Source: Edaphobacillus lindanitolerans (GTDB lineage Bacteria > Bacillota > Bacilli > Bacillales_A > Planococcaceae). Taken from it: a stretch of 64,000 bases of DNA. The DNA lies in the NCBI RefSeq assembly GCF_900156305.1, contig NZ_FTPL01000001.1, forward strand, positions 744,001 through 808,000, given 5' to 3'. The position numbers and the translations under genes are program-made. Under the pieces are notes generated by a model. It was not told the origin of the DNA. It made no database searches and was given only the letters and a program-made list of their open reading frames with translations. Numbering within the stretch: position 1 is the stretch's first letter; every line of letters starts with the position of its first letter. This document shows, in pieces, positions 50,341 to 59,252 of the stretch.

Positions 50341-50381
50341 CGGGCGGTCCGGCCGGTGTGACACCGGTGCGGGGCCGCCCG
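50341..50381 (+). other. Intercistronic hairpin in the siderophore operon
   Basis: CGGGCGG (50341-50347) pairs with CCGCCCG (50375-50381), and CCGGTGT/ACACCGG form an inner stem. There is no T-run, so it is more likely an mRNA-stabilising or processing element than a terminator. It would raise binding-protein levels over the two permeases. Confidence 0.6.
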
Positions 50382-50400
50382 TTGATTTCAAAAGAAAGCG

Positions 50401-51408
50401 ATGGTTGCCATGTCCCAAAAGAGACTTCTTCCAATACCGATACAGCTGATACTGGGTACTGTGCTGCTCGTGGCCGCATACATGCTCGCCCTGACACTCG
50501 GCGCGGCAGACACCGGTGTCCGCGACATTTGGCTCGCACTCACCTCAGGGGGCGGCGAACATGCCGCAGTCCTGAGGGAACTGCGAATTCCCAGGGTCAC
50601 AGCCGCCGTCTTCACCGGAGCTGCACTGGGGGTTGCAGGCGCCATTATGCAGGGGGTCACGCGCAATCCCCTTGCAGATCCCGGCCTTCTCGGCCTGACA
50701 TCGGGCGCAAACGCGGCACTCGCCCTGTCGCTCGCCCTCATACCGGGCATCACCCGGTTCGGCATCCTGTTCGCCTGCTTTGCAGGCGCGGCCGCCGGCA
50801 TGGCAATCGTTTTTTCGATCGGCGCAACCTCAAGGGGCGGCATGTCCGCCATGCGGCTCGTTGTCGCCGGGGCTGCCGTCACGGCATTTCTGCAGGCGAT
50901 TGCAGACGGAACCGGCATTGTCTTCAAGATTTCCAAAGACGTCTCGATGTGGACGGCCGGCGGACTCATGGGGACGACGCCCGCCTCCCTCATCGTCGTT
51001 CCGTTCATTGTTGCGGGACTCATCGCCGCGATGCTCGTCAGCCGTCAGCTGACGATATTGAGCCTGCAGGAAGAGGTCGCGGTCGGGCTCGGCCAGCGTG
51101 TGTTCCTGACCAAAGCCGCCATGCTGGTCATTACAGCGCTGCTCGCGGGCGCGGCTGTTGCGCTTGTCGGCAACCTCGCATTCATCGGATTGATCATCCC
51201 TCATCTCGTCCGTGCGGTGTGCGGCTCCGACTACCGTGCGATCATCCCTCTGAGTGCACTGGCCGGCGGCATATTCATGGTGCTGGCCGACATGGCCGGA
51301 CGGCTCGTCAATGCGCCGTTCGAAACACCGGTCGTGGCCATCACGGCACTGATCGGCCTGCCGTTCTTCCTCATCATCGTCCGAAAAGGGGGCCTCGGTC
51401 ATGCGTGA
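50401..51408 (+). CDS. Iron-siderophore ABC transporter, permease 1 (FecCD family)
   Basis: A 335-residue BtuC/FecCD permease with about ten helices. LRIPRVTAAVFTGAALGVAGAIMQGVTRNPLADPG (key part: GVTRNPLADPG) and FIGLIIPHLVRAVCG, holding the ATPase-coupling loop, are family hallmarks. An in-frame ATG at 50410 is an equally possible start because neither has a strong ribosome binding site. It overlaps permease 2 by 8 nt; the two probably form a heterodimer. Confidence 0.92.
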   Translation: MVAMSQKRLLPIPIQLILGTVLLVAAYMLALTLGAADTGVRDIWLALTSGGGEHAAVLRELRIPRVTAAVFTGAALGVAGAIMQGVTRNPLADPGLLGLTSGANAALALSLALIPGITRFGILFACFAGAAAGMAIVFSIGATSRGGMSAMRLVVAGAAVTAFLQAIADGTGIVFKISKDVSMWTAGGLMGTTPASLIVVPFIVAGLIAAMLVSRQLTILSLQEEVAVGLGQRVFLTKAAMLVITALLAGAAVALVGNLAFIGLIIPHLVRAVCGSDYRAIIPLSALAGGIFMVLADMAGRLVNAPFETPVVAITALIGLPFFLIIVRKGGLGHA

Positions 51409-52402
51409 GCGCAAGAAGCATCCGGTCAAGTGGGCCATCATCCTTTCCGTCATGTTCATTTCGGCAATCGTCATCGCGCTTTCATCCGGCGCCGCCGGCA
51501 TGACGGTTGACCGCCTCCTGCCAGTCCTGTTCGGTCAGGGTACACCGAAAGAATCGTTCGTCCTGTTCGAGCTCCGTCTGCCCCGTGTGGCCGTAATTAC
51601 ACTCGCCGGGATCGCGCTCGCCGTCTCCGGCACGCTGCTGCAGACGGTCACCCGGAACGATCTTGCGGATCCGGGGATCATCGGCATCCACTCCGGTGCC
51701 GGAATGGCCATCACGGTGTTTTACCTGTTTGCCGGCGGGGACCTGCCAAACTACGCGTTCCTCCTGCCCGCTGTCGGATTCGCCGGTGCACTTGCAACCG
51801 CCGGTCTGATCTGGCTGTTTTCGATGGAAAAGGGACGGGGAATCATGCCCGTCCGCCTGTTGCTTGTCGGGATCGGATTTGCCTCCGCCCTGTCCGGCGG
51901 GATGATGATCCTCATATCGGGCGCCGACCGCCAGGACGTGGCTTTCATCGCCGAATGGCTCGCGGGAAGCGTCTGGGGTGCAGATTGGCCCTTTGTCTTT
52001 GCCCTCCTGCCCTGGGTGGCACTGCTCGTTCCGTTCATCTATTACAGGTCCAATACATTGAACGTCCTTGCCCTTACCGAACCGTCCGCCATCGGGCTTG
52101 GCGTCAAACTCGCCCGCACGAGGTTCCTCATGATCGCGATTGCGGTGGCGCTCGCTGCGGCCGCCGTCTCCGTCACCGGCTATATCGCCTTCGTCGGCCT
52201 CATGGCTCCGCACATCGCCCGTGCACTCGCGGGTCCGCGGCATGAGCGCTTCCTACCGGTTGCGATGCTTGTCGGCGCCCTACTGCTCGTCGGCGCGGAT
52301 ACGATCGGCCACTCCCTCCCTGCAGGGTTGACCGTACCCGCAGGCATCGTCGTTGCCCTTATCGGGGCTCCGTATTTCCTTTATCTGATGCGGAAGGGTT
52401 GA
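51401..52402 (+). CDS. Iron-siderophore ABC transporter, permease 2 (FecCD family)
   Basis: A 333-residue FecCD permease. ELRLPRVAVITLAGIALAVSG, TRNDLADPGIIGIHSGAG and FVGLMAPHIARALAG repeat the hallmarks of its partner. About ten helices, with a short basic N-terminus. The ATG lies within the end of permease 1. Last gene of the operon, followed by a strong terminator. Confidence 0.92.
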   Translation: MRERKKHPVKWAIILSVMFISAIVIALSSGAAGMTVDRLLPVLFGQGTPKESFVLFELRLPRVAVITLAGIALAVSGTLLQTVTRNDLADPGIIGIHSGAGMAITVFYLFAGGDLPNYAFLLPAVGFAGALATAGLIWLFSMEKGRGIMPVRLLLVGIGFASALSGGMMILISGADRQDVAFIAEWLAGSVWGADWPFVFALLPWVALLVPFIYYRSNTLNVLALTEPSAIGLGVKLARTRFLMIAIAVALAAAAVSVTGYIAFVGLMAPHIARALAGPRHERFLPVAMLVGALLLVGADTIGHSLPAGLTVPAGIVVALIGAPYFLYLMRKG

Positions 52403-52425
52403 TCATTAACGTCTCATGGAAAACG

Positions 52426-52452
52426 AAAAAGCAGCCCTGGAGGCTGCTTTTT
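52426..52452. terminator. Bidirectional terminator
   Basis: AAAAAGCAGCC and GGCTGCTTTTT form a perfect 11-bp stem with a 6-nt loop, shared by the siderophore operon and the convergent YciI-like gene. Confidence 0.9.
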
Positions 52453-52460
52453 CTTATCTT

Positions 52461-52727
52461 TTATTCTGCGAATGCCGCTTCCCATTCCTTGATCACATAC
52501 GAGCGGGCGCCGTTCACGATGTACGGATCATGCTTGACATACTCCTCGACGTCTTCGGCGGAATCCGCCTGGTAGATGACGAGACCTCCGGAGCCGTCGG
52601 TGAACCGGCCCTTTGCCTTCACTTTCCCTTCCGCCATCCGGGCGTCCAGATAAGCAAGGTGGTCCGGCCGGTAAGTTGCGCTCAGTTCTTCATCCTTCAT
52701 CGGCAAATACACTGCGTAATAGTTCAT
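52461..52727 (-). CDS. YciI-family protein
   Basis: An 88-residue protein of the YciI family (dimeric alpha+beta barrel). It contains RPDHLAYLDARMAEGKVKAKGRF with the conserved His followed by strands, and EEYVKHDPYIVNGARSYVIKEW with the Asp-Pro-Tyr motif. Both conserved catalytic-type residues (His and Asp) are present. The start is set at 52727 because GGAGG is 8 nt upstream. The biochemical role of the family is mostly unknown; some members are dehydrochlorinase- or lactonase-like. Confidence 0.85.
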   Translation of the reverse strand: MNYYAVYLPMKDEELSATYRPDHLAYLDARMAEGKVKAKGRFTDGSGGLVIYQADSAEDVEEYVKHDPYIVNGARSYVIKEWEAAFAE

Positions 52728-52794
52728 GTCCATTTCCTCCATCTCTGTTCGGTTCCCTGATAACCATTCGATAGAGGAATGAACTTCTCCTGCG

Positions 52795-53991
52795 TCAGCC
52801 TTTGGCGTAAGTCACGGTTCGGCGGGCGACGCCACTTCTGACCGCCGCCTCGGCAACGGCTTCCGCCACGACTTCCGGCACTCTCGGATCAAACGGATCC
52901 GGAATGACGTATTCATCGCTCAGTCGATCCGGCTCGATCAGCCCGGCAATCGCTTCTGCAGCGGCCCGCTTCATTTCTTCGTTCACGTCTTTTGCCCGCA
53001 CGGAAAGCGCACCTTTGAAAATCCCCGGGAACGCAAGGATGTTGTTCACCTGGTTCGGGAAATCCGATCGGCCGGTGCCGATGACCCTTGCGCCCGCAGC
53101 CTTTGCCTCTTCCGGCATGATCTCCGGTGTCGGGTTCGCCATCGCGAAAATGATCGGTTCCTTCGCCATTGAACGCACCATCTCTTCGGTGAGCGCACCT
53201 GCTGCGGACACTCCGATGAACACGTCCGCCCCGTGGATCACGTCACCAAGACCGCCGCTGAGCCGCTCCGGGTTCGTCATCCGGGCGATTTCCTCTTTAA
53301 CCGGATTCATCCGCTCCGGCCGGCCCTCATAGATGGCGCCGACCGTATCGCACATGATGATGTCCGCGACGCCGAATGAGCGAAGGAGCTTGGCGATCGC
53401 CACACCCGCAGCACCCGCGCCGTTCATGACCACCCGGAGGTCCACAAGAGAGCGGCCCGTAAGCTTGGCAGCGTTCAAGAGTCCCGCAGTCACGACAATC
53501 GCCGTGCCGTGCTGGTCGTCATGGAACACCGGAATATCAAGTGCGGCCTTTAGACGATCCTCGATTTCAAAGCAGGCAGGCGCCGCGATGTCCTCAAGAT
53601 TGATCGCCCCGAACGTCGGGGCCATAAGCGTCACGGACCTGACGAATTCATCCGGATCTTCTGTATCCAGAACAACCGGAAACGAATCGATCCCCCCGAA
53701 ACGGCGGATGAGCGCCGACTTCCCTTCCATCACAGGGATGGACGCAGCCGCTCCGATGTTACCGAGCCCGAGCACAGCCGTGCCGTTGCTGATGACGGCA
53801 ACGGTGTGGCCCTTTACCGTATAGTCGTAAACCTTATCCGGATCCTCGCTGATTTCCATGCATGGTGCCGCGACGCCAGGCGAGTACAACAGGCTCAGAT
53901 CCCGCTTCGTCTCGATCGGCGCCTTCAGCGTCACTTCCAATTTCCCTTCCAGTTCCCTGTGCAGCTTCAACGCTTCCCGATACACATCCAC
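52795..53991 (-). CDS. NAD(P)-dependent malic enzyme (YtsJ-like)
   Basis: A ~398-residue malic enzyme that decarboxylates malate to pyruvate. LYSPGVAAPC at residues ~36-45 holds the active-site Tyr region, GIDSFPVVLDTEDPDEF follows, and metal ligands lie in LEDIAAP and FHDDQHGTA. The cofactor site is MNGAGAAGVAIAKLL, and ANPTPEI and GRSDFPNQVNNILAFPGIF close the pocket. It is the short form, as YtsJ. The start is either GTG 53991, well spaced from AAAGGAG, or TTG 53997. Monocistronic. Confidence 0.92.
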   Translation of the reverse strand: MDVYREALKLHRELEGKLEVTLKAPIETKRDLSLLYSPGVAAPCMEISEDPDKVYDYTVKGHTVAVISNGTAVLGLGNIGAAASIPVMEGKSALIRRFGGIDSFPVVLDTEDPDEFVRSVTLMAPTFGAINLEDIAAPACFEIEDRLKAALDIPVFHDDQHGTAIVVTAGLLNAAKLTGRSLVDLRVVMNGAGAAGVAIAKLLRSFGVADIIMCDTVGAIYEGRPERMNPVKEEIARMTNPERLSGGLGDVIHGADVFIGVSAAGALTEEMVRSMAKEPIIFAMANPTPEIMPEEAKAAGARVIGTGRSDFPNQVNNILAFPGIFKGALSVRAKDVNEEMKRAAAEAIAGLIEPDRLSDEYVIPDPFDPRVPEVVAEAVAEAAVRSGVARRTVTYAKG

Positions 53992-54233
53992 CGGCAATCG
54001 CTCCTTTTAAGTCATAAAATAGACTGAATTTTTTAAATAAATTTCATTGTACGTTAGGTTGCCCCGTTTCTCAACCGTGTTTCAGGAATTTCCGATAAAT
54101 TGCCCCAAAAGCCGGCTGACTGCCCATATATCCGGGCCGAAACAGAAAATACGGGGACTCTAACAAAACCACTGAGAACATTATCATCGAAACGGGTTGT
54201 TTACAACTCCTTAGACTTATGTCCGTCTATTTA

Positions 54234-54285
54234 AAAACATCCGAATCCACGGCCTTTTGCAGAGAGCCGTGTATCCGGATGTTTC
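54234..54285. terminator. Terminator of the nucleoside hydrolase operon
   Basis: AAACATCCG and CGGATGTTT arms with an inner ACGGC/GCCGT stem; T-runs on both strands. The ~230 bp between it and the malic enzyme gene hold only that gene's presumed promoter region. Confidence 0.8.
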
Positions 54286-54298
54286 TTTATCGGTGTAC

Positions 54299-55213
54299 TC
54301 ACATCTTCATCGTTTCGACGAGATATTCGATGAACCTCCCGCTGTCCGCCTCCAGGCAGACATCGAGGTTCGGCTGTTTCCCCGTCCAATTGCTGAAATC
54401 GGCCACGGTCTGTCCGTCGCACAGGTCCGAGTTCGTTTCCACGTCAACATGCAGCCGCCCCGTCCGGACAAACGACCGGTCAAGCGCAACGCCGACGGCA
54501 AGCGGATCGTGCATCGCACATGCATGAATGCCGGTGATCTCCTTATACCGCTTCATGTACTGTCCGGTCGAGTCTTTGACGAACTCGCCTTCCGGGCTGC
54601 CCTGCATCCGTCCGATTTCTACGTCGGTGAGCAATGTCTGCTCCGTCACGTCAAGCCCGACAAGCGTAATCGGCAAGCCGGATTGCAGCACGATCTTTGC
54701 GGCTTCCGGGTCGATGTACATGTTGTACTCGGCAGTCGGTGTGATATTCCCGGGCACCCGCACTGCGCCGCCCATGATGACGACCTCCTTCACCCAGTCC
54801 CTGAGCCTCGGCTCCTTGCGGATTGCGAGCGCCATGTTCGTCAGCGGTGCCGTCAGGACGAGCGTCAGCTCCCTCTCATGCTTCTGCGCCATTTCGATGA
54901 TAAAGTCCGGTGCAAAACCGGATGCCGGCTCACCGGCGTCCATCTCTTTGAGCGCGCCGCCGATTCCGTCATTTCCGTGGACGCTCACTTCAAAATGTGG
55001 TTCGCGGAGAAGCGGCCGATCCGCTCCCCGGACAACCGGGATATCCGTCCGGCCGATCAAATTCAGCACCTTGAGTGTATTCGCCGTTGCATAATCAAGC
55101 GATGTGTTCCCGTTCACGGTCGTGATCCCGACGACGTCCGCGCGCTTTGCGGCGAGGATGATCCCGATTGCATCATCGATCCCCGTATCCACGTCCAGCA
55201 ACAGTTTTTTCAT
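54299..55213 (-). CDS. Nucleoside hydrolase (IunH family)
   Basis: A 304-residue inosine/uridine-preferring nucleoside hydrolase. The calcium-binding DVDTGIDDAIGI (residues ~7-18; DxDxxxDD) is intact, followed by TTVNGN, LTNMALAI, MGGAV, EYNMYIDPEAA and the late MHDPLAV with the conserved His and Asp. The start at 55213 follows AAGGAAG; the long upstream open frame is not used. It cleaves ribonucleosides to base plus ribose. Downstream of ribokinase in the same operon, which would phosphorylate the ribose. Confidence 0.92.
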   Translation of the reverse strand: MKKLLLDVDTGIDDAIGIILAAKRADVVGITTVNGNTSLDYATANTLKVLNLIGRTDIPVVRGADRPLLREPHFEVSVHGNDGIGGALKEMDAGEPASGFAPDFIIEMAQKHERELTLVLTAPLTNMALAIRKEPRLRDWVKEVVIMGGAVRVPGNITPTAEYNMYIDPEAAKIVLQSGLPITLVGLDVTEQTLLTDVEIGRMQGSPEGEFVKDSTGQYMKRYKEITGIHACAMHDPLAVGVALDRSFVRTGRLHVDVETNSDLCDGQTVADFSNWTGKQPNLDVCLEADSGRFIEYLVETMKM

Positions 55214-55244
55214 GATGTCTTCCTTCCCTTCCGCAGAGGCATCT

Positions 55245-55769
55245 TTACTTTTTCGTATAGCGGAGTTCCGCGAACTGGCCGAACCGGCGGACTTCCTCCA
55301 ATTCGAAACGGCTTTCCCGGATGCCCCTCGGGAACAGCGGCAGTCCGTGGCCAAGAATTGCCGGCGCAATCTGGATGATCCACTCGTCCACCAGACCGGC
55401 ATCCATCAACGGTGCCAGCACCTGGCCGCCTCCCACCATCCAGATCCGGCCGCCTTCCGTCTTCTTCAGCGAGCGGACGAACCCTTCGATGTCTTCGTTG
55501 ATGAAGGTGACAAACTCATCCGCGCCCGTCCTGTTCCTTGAAAACACATAGCATCGTTTTCCTGCGTACGGAAACTCAGCCGGAAACATGCCAAGAATCT
55601 CATCGTATGTTTTCCTTCCCATCAGAACGATATCCACGGTCTCATAGAACGCCTCATAGCCTGAATCGGTCTCGCCTTCCGTTCCGATCAGCCAATCGAG
55701 CGCACCGTCTTCCCGTGCAAGATAGCCATCCAGACTGATGGCCCCGTAGAATACAAGTCCGGATTCCAT
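55245..55769 (-). CDS. Dihydrofolate-reductase-fold protein (RibD C-terminal-like)
   Basis: A 174-residue reductase-fold protein of the YyaP/YwjB type: GAISLDGYLAREDGALDWL opens, VLMGRKTYDEI is the NADPH-binding region, IWMVGGGQVLAPLMDAGLVDEWIIQIAP is the core and FELEEVRRF the end. GGGGAGGGG precedes the ATG. True folate-binding residues cannot be judged. It sits between ribokinase and nucleoside hydrolase; a nucleoside-linked role is possible but unproven. Confidence 0.85.
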   Translation of the reverse strand: MESGLVFYGAISLDGYLAREDGALDWLIGTEGETDSGYEAFYETVDIVLMGRKTYDEILGMFPAEFPYAGKRCYVFSRNRTGADEFVTFINEDIEGFVRSLKKTEGGRIWMVGGGQVLAPLMDAGLVDEWIIQIAPAILGHGLPLFPRGIRESRFELEEVRRFGQFAELRYTKK

Positions 55770-55791
55770 CCGTTCCCCTCCCCTTTCGCGG

Positions 55792-56709
55792 TCAGTCCGC
55801 TCCATGCCCGGAATGGACCTCTTCCATGCGCGGCATGCCGGCCTGGGCACCGAACTTCGTGACTGCTAGCGACGAGGCCGCCACGGCGTACCGCAGGGAT
55901 CGATCCAGCGGCCATCCGCCGGCAATTCCGGCCGCGAGCGCTCCGTTAAAGCAATCCCCGGCCCCTGTCGTATCGACGACATCCACGCTCGGCGGTGCAA
56001 TCAGCCGGAGCGCGCCGTCCTCAAGGTACGCACAGCCCCGGTCCCCGAGTGTGACGATGAGCGTATGGCCGTGGAGTCCCTCCCATTCGCTCATGAGAAG
56101 GGCGAGTTCGGCATCCGACGTAAACCCGCGGCCCGCAAGCAGTTCAAATTCCGTCTCATTCGGCGTCAGGTAATCCACGCACGCAAGCAGGCTGCCGGAC
56201 AGCGCCTGCGCCGGCGCGGGATTGAGAATCGTCACAACTCCCGAAGATTTTGCCTCGGACAGCACATGAGAGACGGTCCCGATCGGAATTTCCAGCTGCA
56301 TGAGCACAACATCCGACCCGCGTATCGCGGCCATCGCCCGCTCATCCAGACTGCCGGGCGTGACCGTCCCATTCGCTCCCGGCACGACCGTGATGCAATT
56401 GTCTCCGCCTATGCTGAAAATATTTGCAATCCCGGTAGGCGTATTTGTCCTGCGCACCGAGTTGGTTCCAATCCCGTCGCTTTGGAGCCCTGCAAGCAGT
56501 GCATCCCCAAATGCATCCTTGCCGACCGCACCGATCATCTCAACCCTGCACCCGAGGCGGGCGGCCGCCACAGCCTGGTTTGCCCCTTTTCCGCCCGGCA
56601 AATAATCAATCGTCTCTCCGAGGATCGTCTCTCCGATTCTCGGCAGCCTCGGCGTTCGCGTGATCAGATCCATATTCAGACTCCCGGCGACCGTCACTTT
56701 GCGGTCCAT
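55792..56709 (-). CDS. rbsK: Ribokinase
   Basis: A 305-residue PfkB-family kinase. AGSLNMDLI at residues ~8-16, PGGKGANQAVAAARLG (signature 1) and VDTTGAGDCFNGALAAG (signature 2, with catalytic Asp) are the ribokinase pattern, and NPAPA and TPNETE in the middle are specific for RbsK-like enzymes. Phosphorylates D-ribose to ribose 5-phosphate. First gene of a three-gene operon with a reductase-like gene and nucleoside hydrolase, fitting nucleoside salvage rather than free ribose uptake, as no rbsD or ribose ABC genes are present. Confidence 0.93.
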   Translation of the reverse strand: MDRKVTVAGSLNMDLITRTPRLPRIGETILGETIDYLPGGKGANQAVAAARLGCRVEMIGAVGKDAFGDALLAGLQSDGIGTNSVRRTNTPTGIANIFSIGGDNCITVVPGANGTVTPGSLDERAMAAIRGSDVVLMQLEIPIGTVSHVLSEAKSSGVVTILNPAPAQALSGSLLACVDYLTPNETEFELLAGRGFTSDAELALLMSEWEGLHGHTLIVTLGDRGCAYLEDGALRLIAPPSVDVVDTTGAGDCFNGALAAGIAGGWPLDRSLRYAVAASSLAVTKFGAQAGMPRMEEVHSGHGAD

Positions 56710-56869
56710 TCCATCACCCGCTTCATTTTCTGGTAATCTTAGCGTACCGCCGACATGTGGGTTGTGCAACATAAACATCGACCCTCCGGGAGCCCCGCCC
56801 GGAACTTTCTGCGAAGTGGACCGTAATACACAGACGGCTATTTGAAGAACGACAAAGGAGGAGAATCAA

Positions 56870-57367
56870 ATGAGCATGGAGCGAATCGGCACTGTTACGC
56901 CGGATATGGTGGATGCGGTGATCCGGCTCATCCCCGAGGAGTGGGACCTGATCATGTTTTACGCTCAGTATGAAGACGGAGCCGCAGACCACTTCTTTTA
57001 TTATTTCCGGAAGGGATGCGCCGAGTTCGTCCCGAGCATGGAAATGGCGTATATTCTCGATCTGGATCATGATGAATGGTCTGAGCAGGACAGGAAAATT
57101 GATCTGCTGATCGAGCAGCTTGCGGATGAACTCCAGGCGGACGGGGAGAAAATGTTTTCAAGCCTGACGTTCTTCCTGTCGGATGATGATAAGCTGAAAG
57201 TATACAACAACTACGACCCGCTGCCCGACAGACCGCTCTCCAAGATTGAGGAAAGCTTTGCCGAAGAACATGTGTATCCGGAAATCCGGGCACGCCAAAA
57301 GTCCGGAGTGCACCAATCAACTAAAAGCGGAGGTCTGTTCGGCAAGCTCCGCAGCCTGTTCCGCTGA
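56870..57367 (+). CDS. YezG/DUF600-like immunity-type protein
   Basis: A 165-residue acidic protein. The pattern IPEEWDLIMFYAQYEDGAADHFFYYF (residues ~20-45), then an acidic helix WSEQDRKIDLLIEQLADEL, SLTFFLSDDDKLKVYNNYD and ending with a basic GLFGKLRSLFR tail, fits the YezG/DUF600 family. Members are immunity proteins against YeeF-type polymorphic toxins. No toxin gene is adjacent, so it is an orphan here. GGAGGAG precedes the ATG. Confidence 0.68.
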   Translation: MSMERIGTVTPDMVDAVIRLIPEEWDLIMFYAQYEDGAADHFFYYFRKGCAEFVPSMEMAYILDLDHDEWSEQDRKIDLLIEQLADELQADGEKMFSSLTFFLSDDDKLKVYNNYDPLPDRPLSKIEESFAEEHVYPEIRARQKSGVHQSTKSGGLFGKLRSLFR

Positions 57368-57382
57368 AAGAAGTCAGAAAAG

Positions 57383-57413
57383 AGCCCGTGAATCCGTACA
57401 GGAATCACGGGCT
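57383..57413. terminator. Bidirectional terminator
   Basis: AGCCCGTGA and TCACGGGCT arms with a short inner stem, between the convergent YezG-like and acyl-CoA ligase genes. Confidence 0.78.
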
Positions 57414-57471
57414 TGCTTCTGTCTTTCCAGCCCCAGCAACGTTCACGGGTTGCCGGCAGGCCCATTCACCA

Positions 57472-59082
57472 TCAATTCACCGAACGGCCGGCCGTTGATG
57501 CACCTCCATGCCTTTTCCAATAGTCATCACGGATATGGACTTTCTGGATCTTGCCGGATGCGGTCTTCGGAAGCTCGTCGACAATGGTAACGCCGGTGAC
57601 GGCCTTGAAGTGAGCCAGCTTGGACCTGGAGAAGTCGATGACTTCCTGCCCGGTGAGTTCGTGGCCTTCCCGAAGAACAATGTAGGCATGCGGCGTCTCT
57701 CCCCATTTCTCGTGAGGCACCGCGATAACGGCCGCTTCCAGGATTCCCGGATGGTCATAAAGCGTGCTTTCGACTTCAATGGACGAGATGTTCTCTCCTC
57801 CGGAGATGATGATGTCCTTCTTGCGATCGGTGATGTCCACATGCCCGAATTCATCGATGGTGCCCATATCGCCCGTATGGAGCCAGCCGTTCCGCAGGGC
57901 TCCGGCAGTCGCCTCTTCGTTTTTCCAGTACCCCTTCATGACCCCATTGCTGCGGACGACCACTTCACCGACCGTCTTTCCGTCATGCGGCACTTCCTCG
58001 CCGAAATCGTTCACGACCCGCACATCATTTCCGATCATCGGATAACCGGCTTTTGCCTTCAGGCGGATGCGCTGCTCATCGGACAGATGCGCCTCCGCCG
58101 AACGGCTCGCCGAAGTGAGGCTGAGCGGTGAGGACTCAGTCATCCCGTATACCTGTATGAACTCCCAGCCGAGCTCGTCCTCGACCCTTCGGATGAATGC
58201 CGGCGGCGGTGCCGAGCCGGCGATGACAATCCGGAGGTCCGCCGTCCCGGTCTGCGGCTTTTCCGAATCATAGTATTGCAGAAGCCCATTGAGGACGGTC
58301 GGAGCCATATGGACGGACGTGACGCCGTGCGAATTGATCGCGTCATAAATGGATTCCGGAAGTGCACGCCTCAGGCATACATGCGTCGCGCCGTTCGCCG
58401 TGTAATAAAACGGCCCGCCCCAGCCGTTCACATGGAACATCGGCAGCACATGCAAGTACGTATCCGCATCATTCACCCTCAAATGATGCTGAACAGAAAG
58501 GGCATGGAGGTAGTTATTGCGGTGTGTCAGCATGACGCCCTTCGGATTCCCCGTCGTCCCGCTCGTGTACAGCAGGCTGCAGACATCGTTCTCGTCCAGC
58601 TCCTCACGGTCGAATGACCCGGCCGGGAACTGTGCCAGCCACTCATCGTAGCTCACTTCATCCGCATCATCTTCACGGTAATGAACGATGACCGTCTCCA
58701 CCGTCTCCAGCCGGTCCCTCACCGGCTCAATCAGATGAAGGAGATCCTGGTCGACGAACAGCACTTTCGCTCCGCTGTGATTCAGGATGAATACATAATC
58801 ATCCGGCTTCAGCCGGATGTTGAGCGGCACCATGATTGCCCCGAGCTGGAAGATCCCATAGAAGCCCTCCAGCATCTCCAGCGTATTCGGTGCAAGATAT
58901 GCCACCCGGTCCCCCTTTTCAACCCCCAGCGAACGCAAGCCATGGGACAGGCGGTTCACCCGTGCGTTCAGTTCACCGTACGTCAATTCACGTCCCCCGT
59001 CATGGTCGATCACAGCGCGCTTGTCCCCATACAAGCAGACTGCCCGATCGAGAAAATCCGTCAGAATCATAGGCACATTCAT
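57472..59082 (-). CDS. Long-chain fatty-acid--CoA ligase-like acyl-CoA synthetase
   Basis: A 536-residue ANL-superfamily adenylate-forming enzyme. The P-loop-like YTSGTTGNPKGVMLTH (about residues 176-191), A5 QVYGMTESSP, A7 GWLHTGDMGTIDE, A8 DRKKDIIISGGENIS, and A10 PKTASGKIQK with the catalytic Lys are all intact. It activates a carboxylic acid to acyl-AMP and then acyl-CoA; medium/long chain or aryl substrate not decidable. The start at 59082 has GGGGTG 7 nt upstream. Monocistronic and divergent from the prolyl oligopeptidase. Confidence 0.9.
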   Translation of the reverse strand: MNVPMILTDFLDRAVCLYGDKRAVIDHDGGRELTYGELNARVNRLSHGLRSLGVEKGDRVAYLAPNTLEMLEGFYGIFQLGAIMVPLNIRLKPDDYVFILNHSGAKVLFVDQDLLHLIEPVRDRLETVETVIVHYREDDADEVSYDEWLAQFPAGSFDREELDENDVCSLLYTSGTTGNPKGVMLTHRNNYLHALSVQHHLRVNDADTYLHVLPMFHVNGWGGPFYYTANGATHVCLRRALPESIYDAINSHGVTSVHMAPTVLNGLLQYYDSEKPQTGTADLRIVIAGSAPPPAFIRRVEDELGWEFIQVYGMTESSPLSLTSASRSAEAHLSDEQRIRLKAKAGYPMIGNDVRVVNDFGEEVPHDGKTVGEVVVRSNGVMKGYWKNEEATAGALRNGWLHTGDMGTIDEFGHVDITDRKKDIIISGGENISSIEVESTLYDHPGILEAAVIAVPHEKWGETPHAYIVLREGHELTGQEVIDFSRSKLAHFKAVTGVTIVDELPKTASGKIQKVHIRDDYWKRHGGASTAGRSVN

Positions 59083-59252
59083 CTGCAACACCCCTAAAGT
59101 CAGATTGATTGTTAGAAAATTAATGATAGCATAACATCTGTTGCAGTACAGTTCACTATTTTTTCCGCAAGTATGACTTTTCACTCAAAGTTAGCCGAAA
59201 CGGTATGCAACTTGCATATAAGAATGAGTGAAAACATTTTAGGAGGATGACG

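Noticed and set aside
50358-51503. Long arginine- and histidine-rich open frame (381 residues) on the plus strand
   Set aside because: It overlaps two clear FecCD permease genes in another frame, has no ribosome binding site and has the composition of a GC-rich shadow frame.
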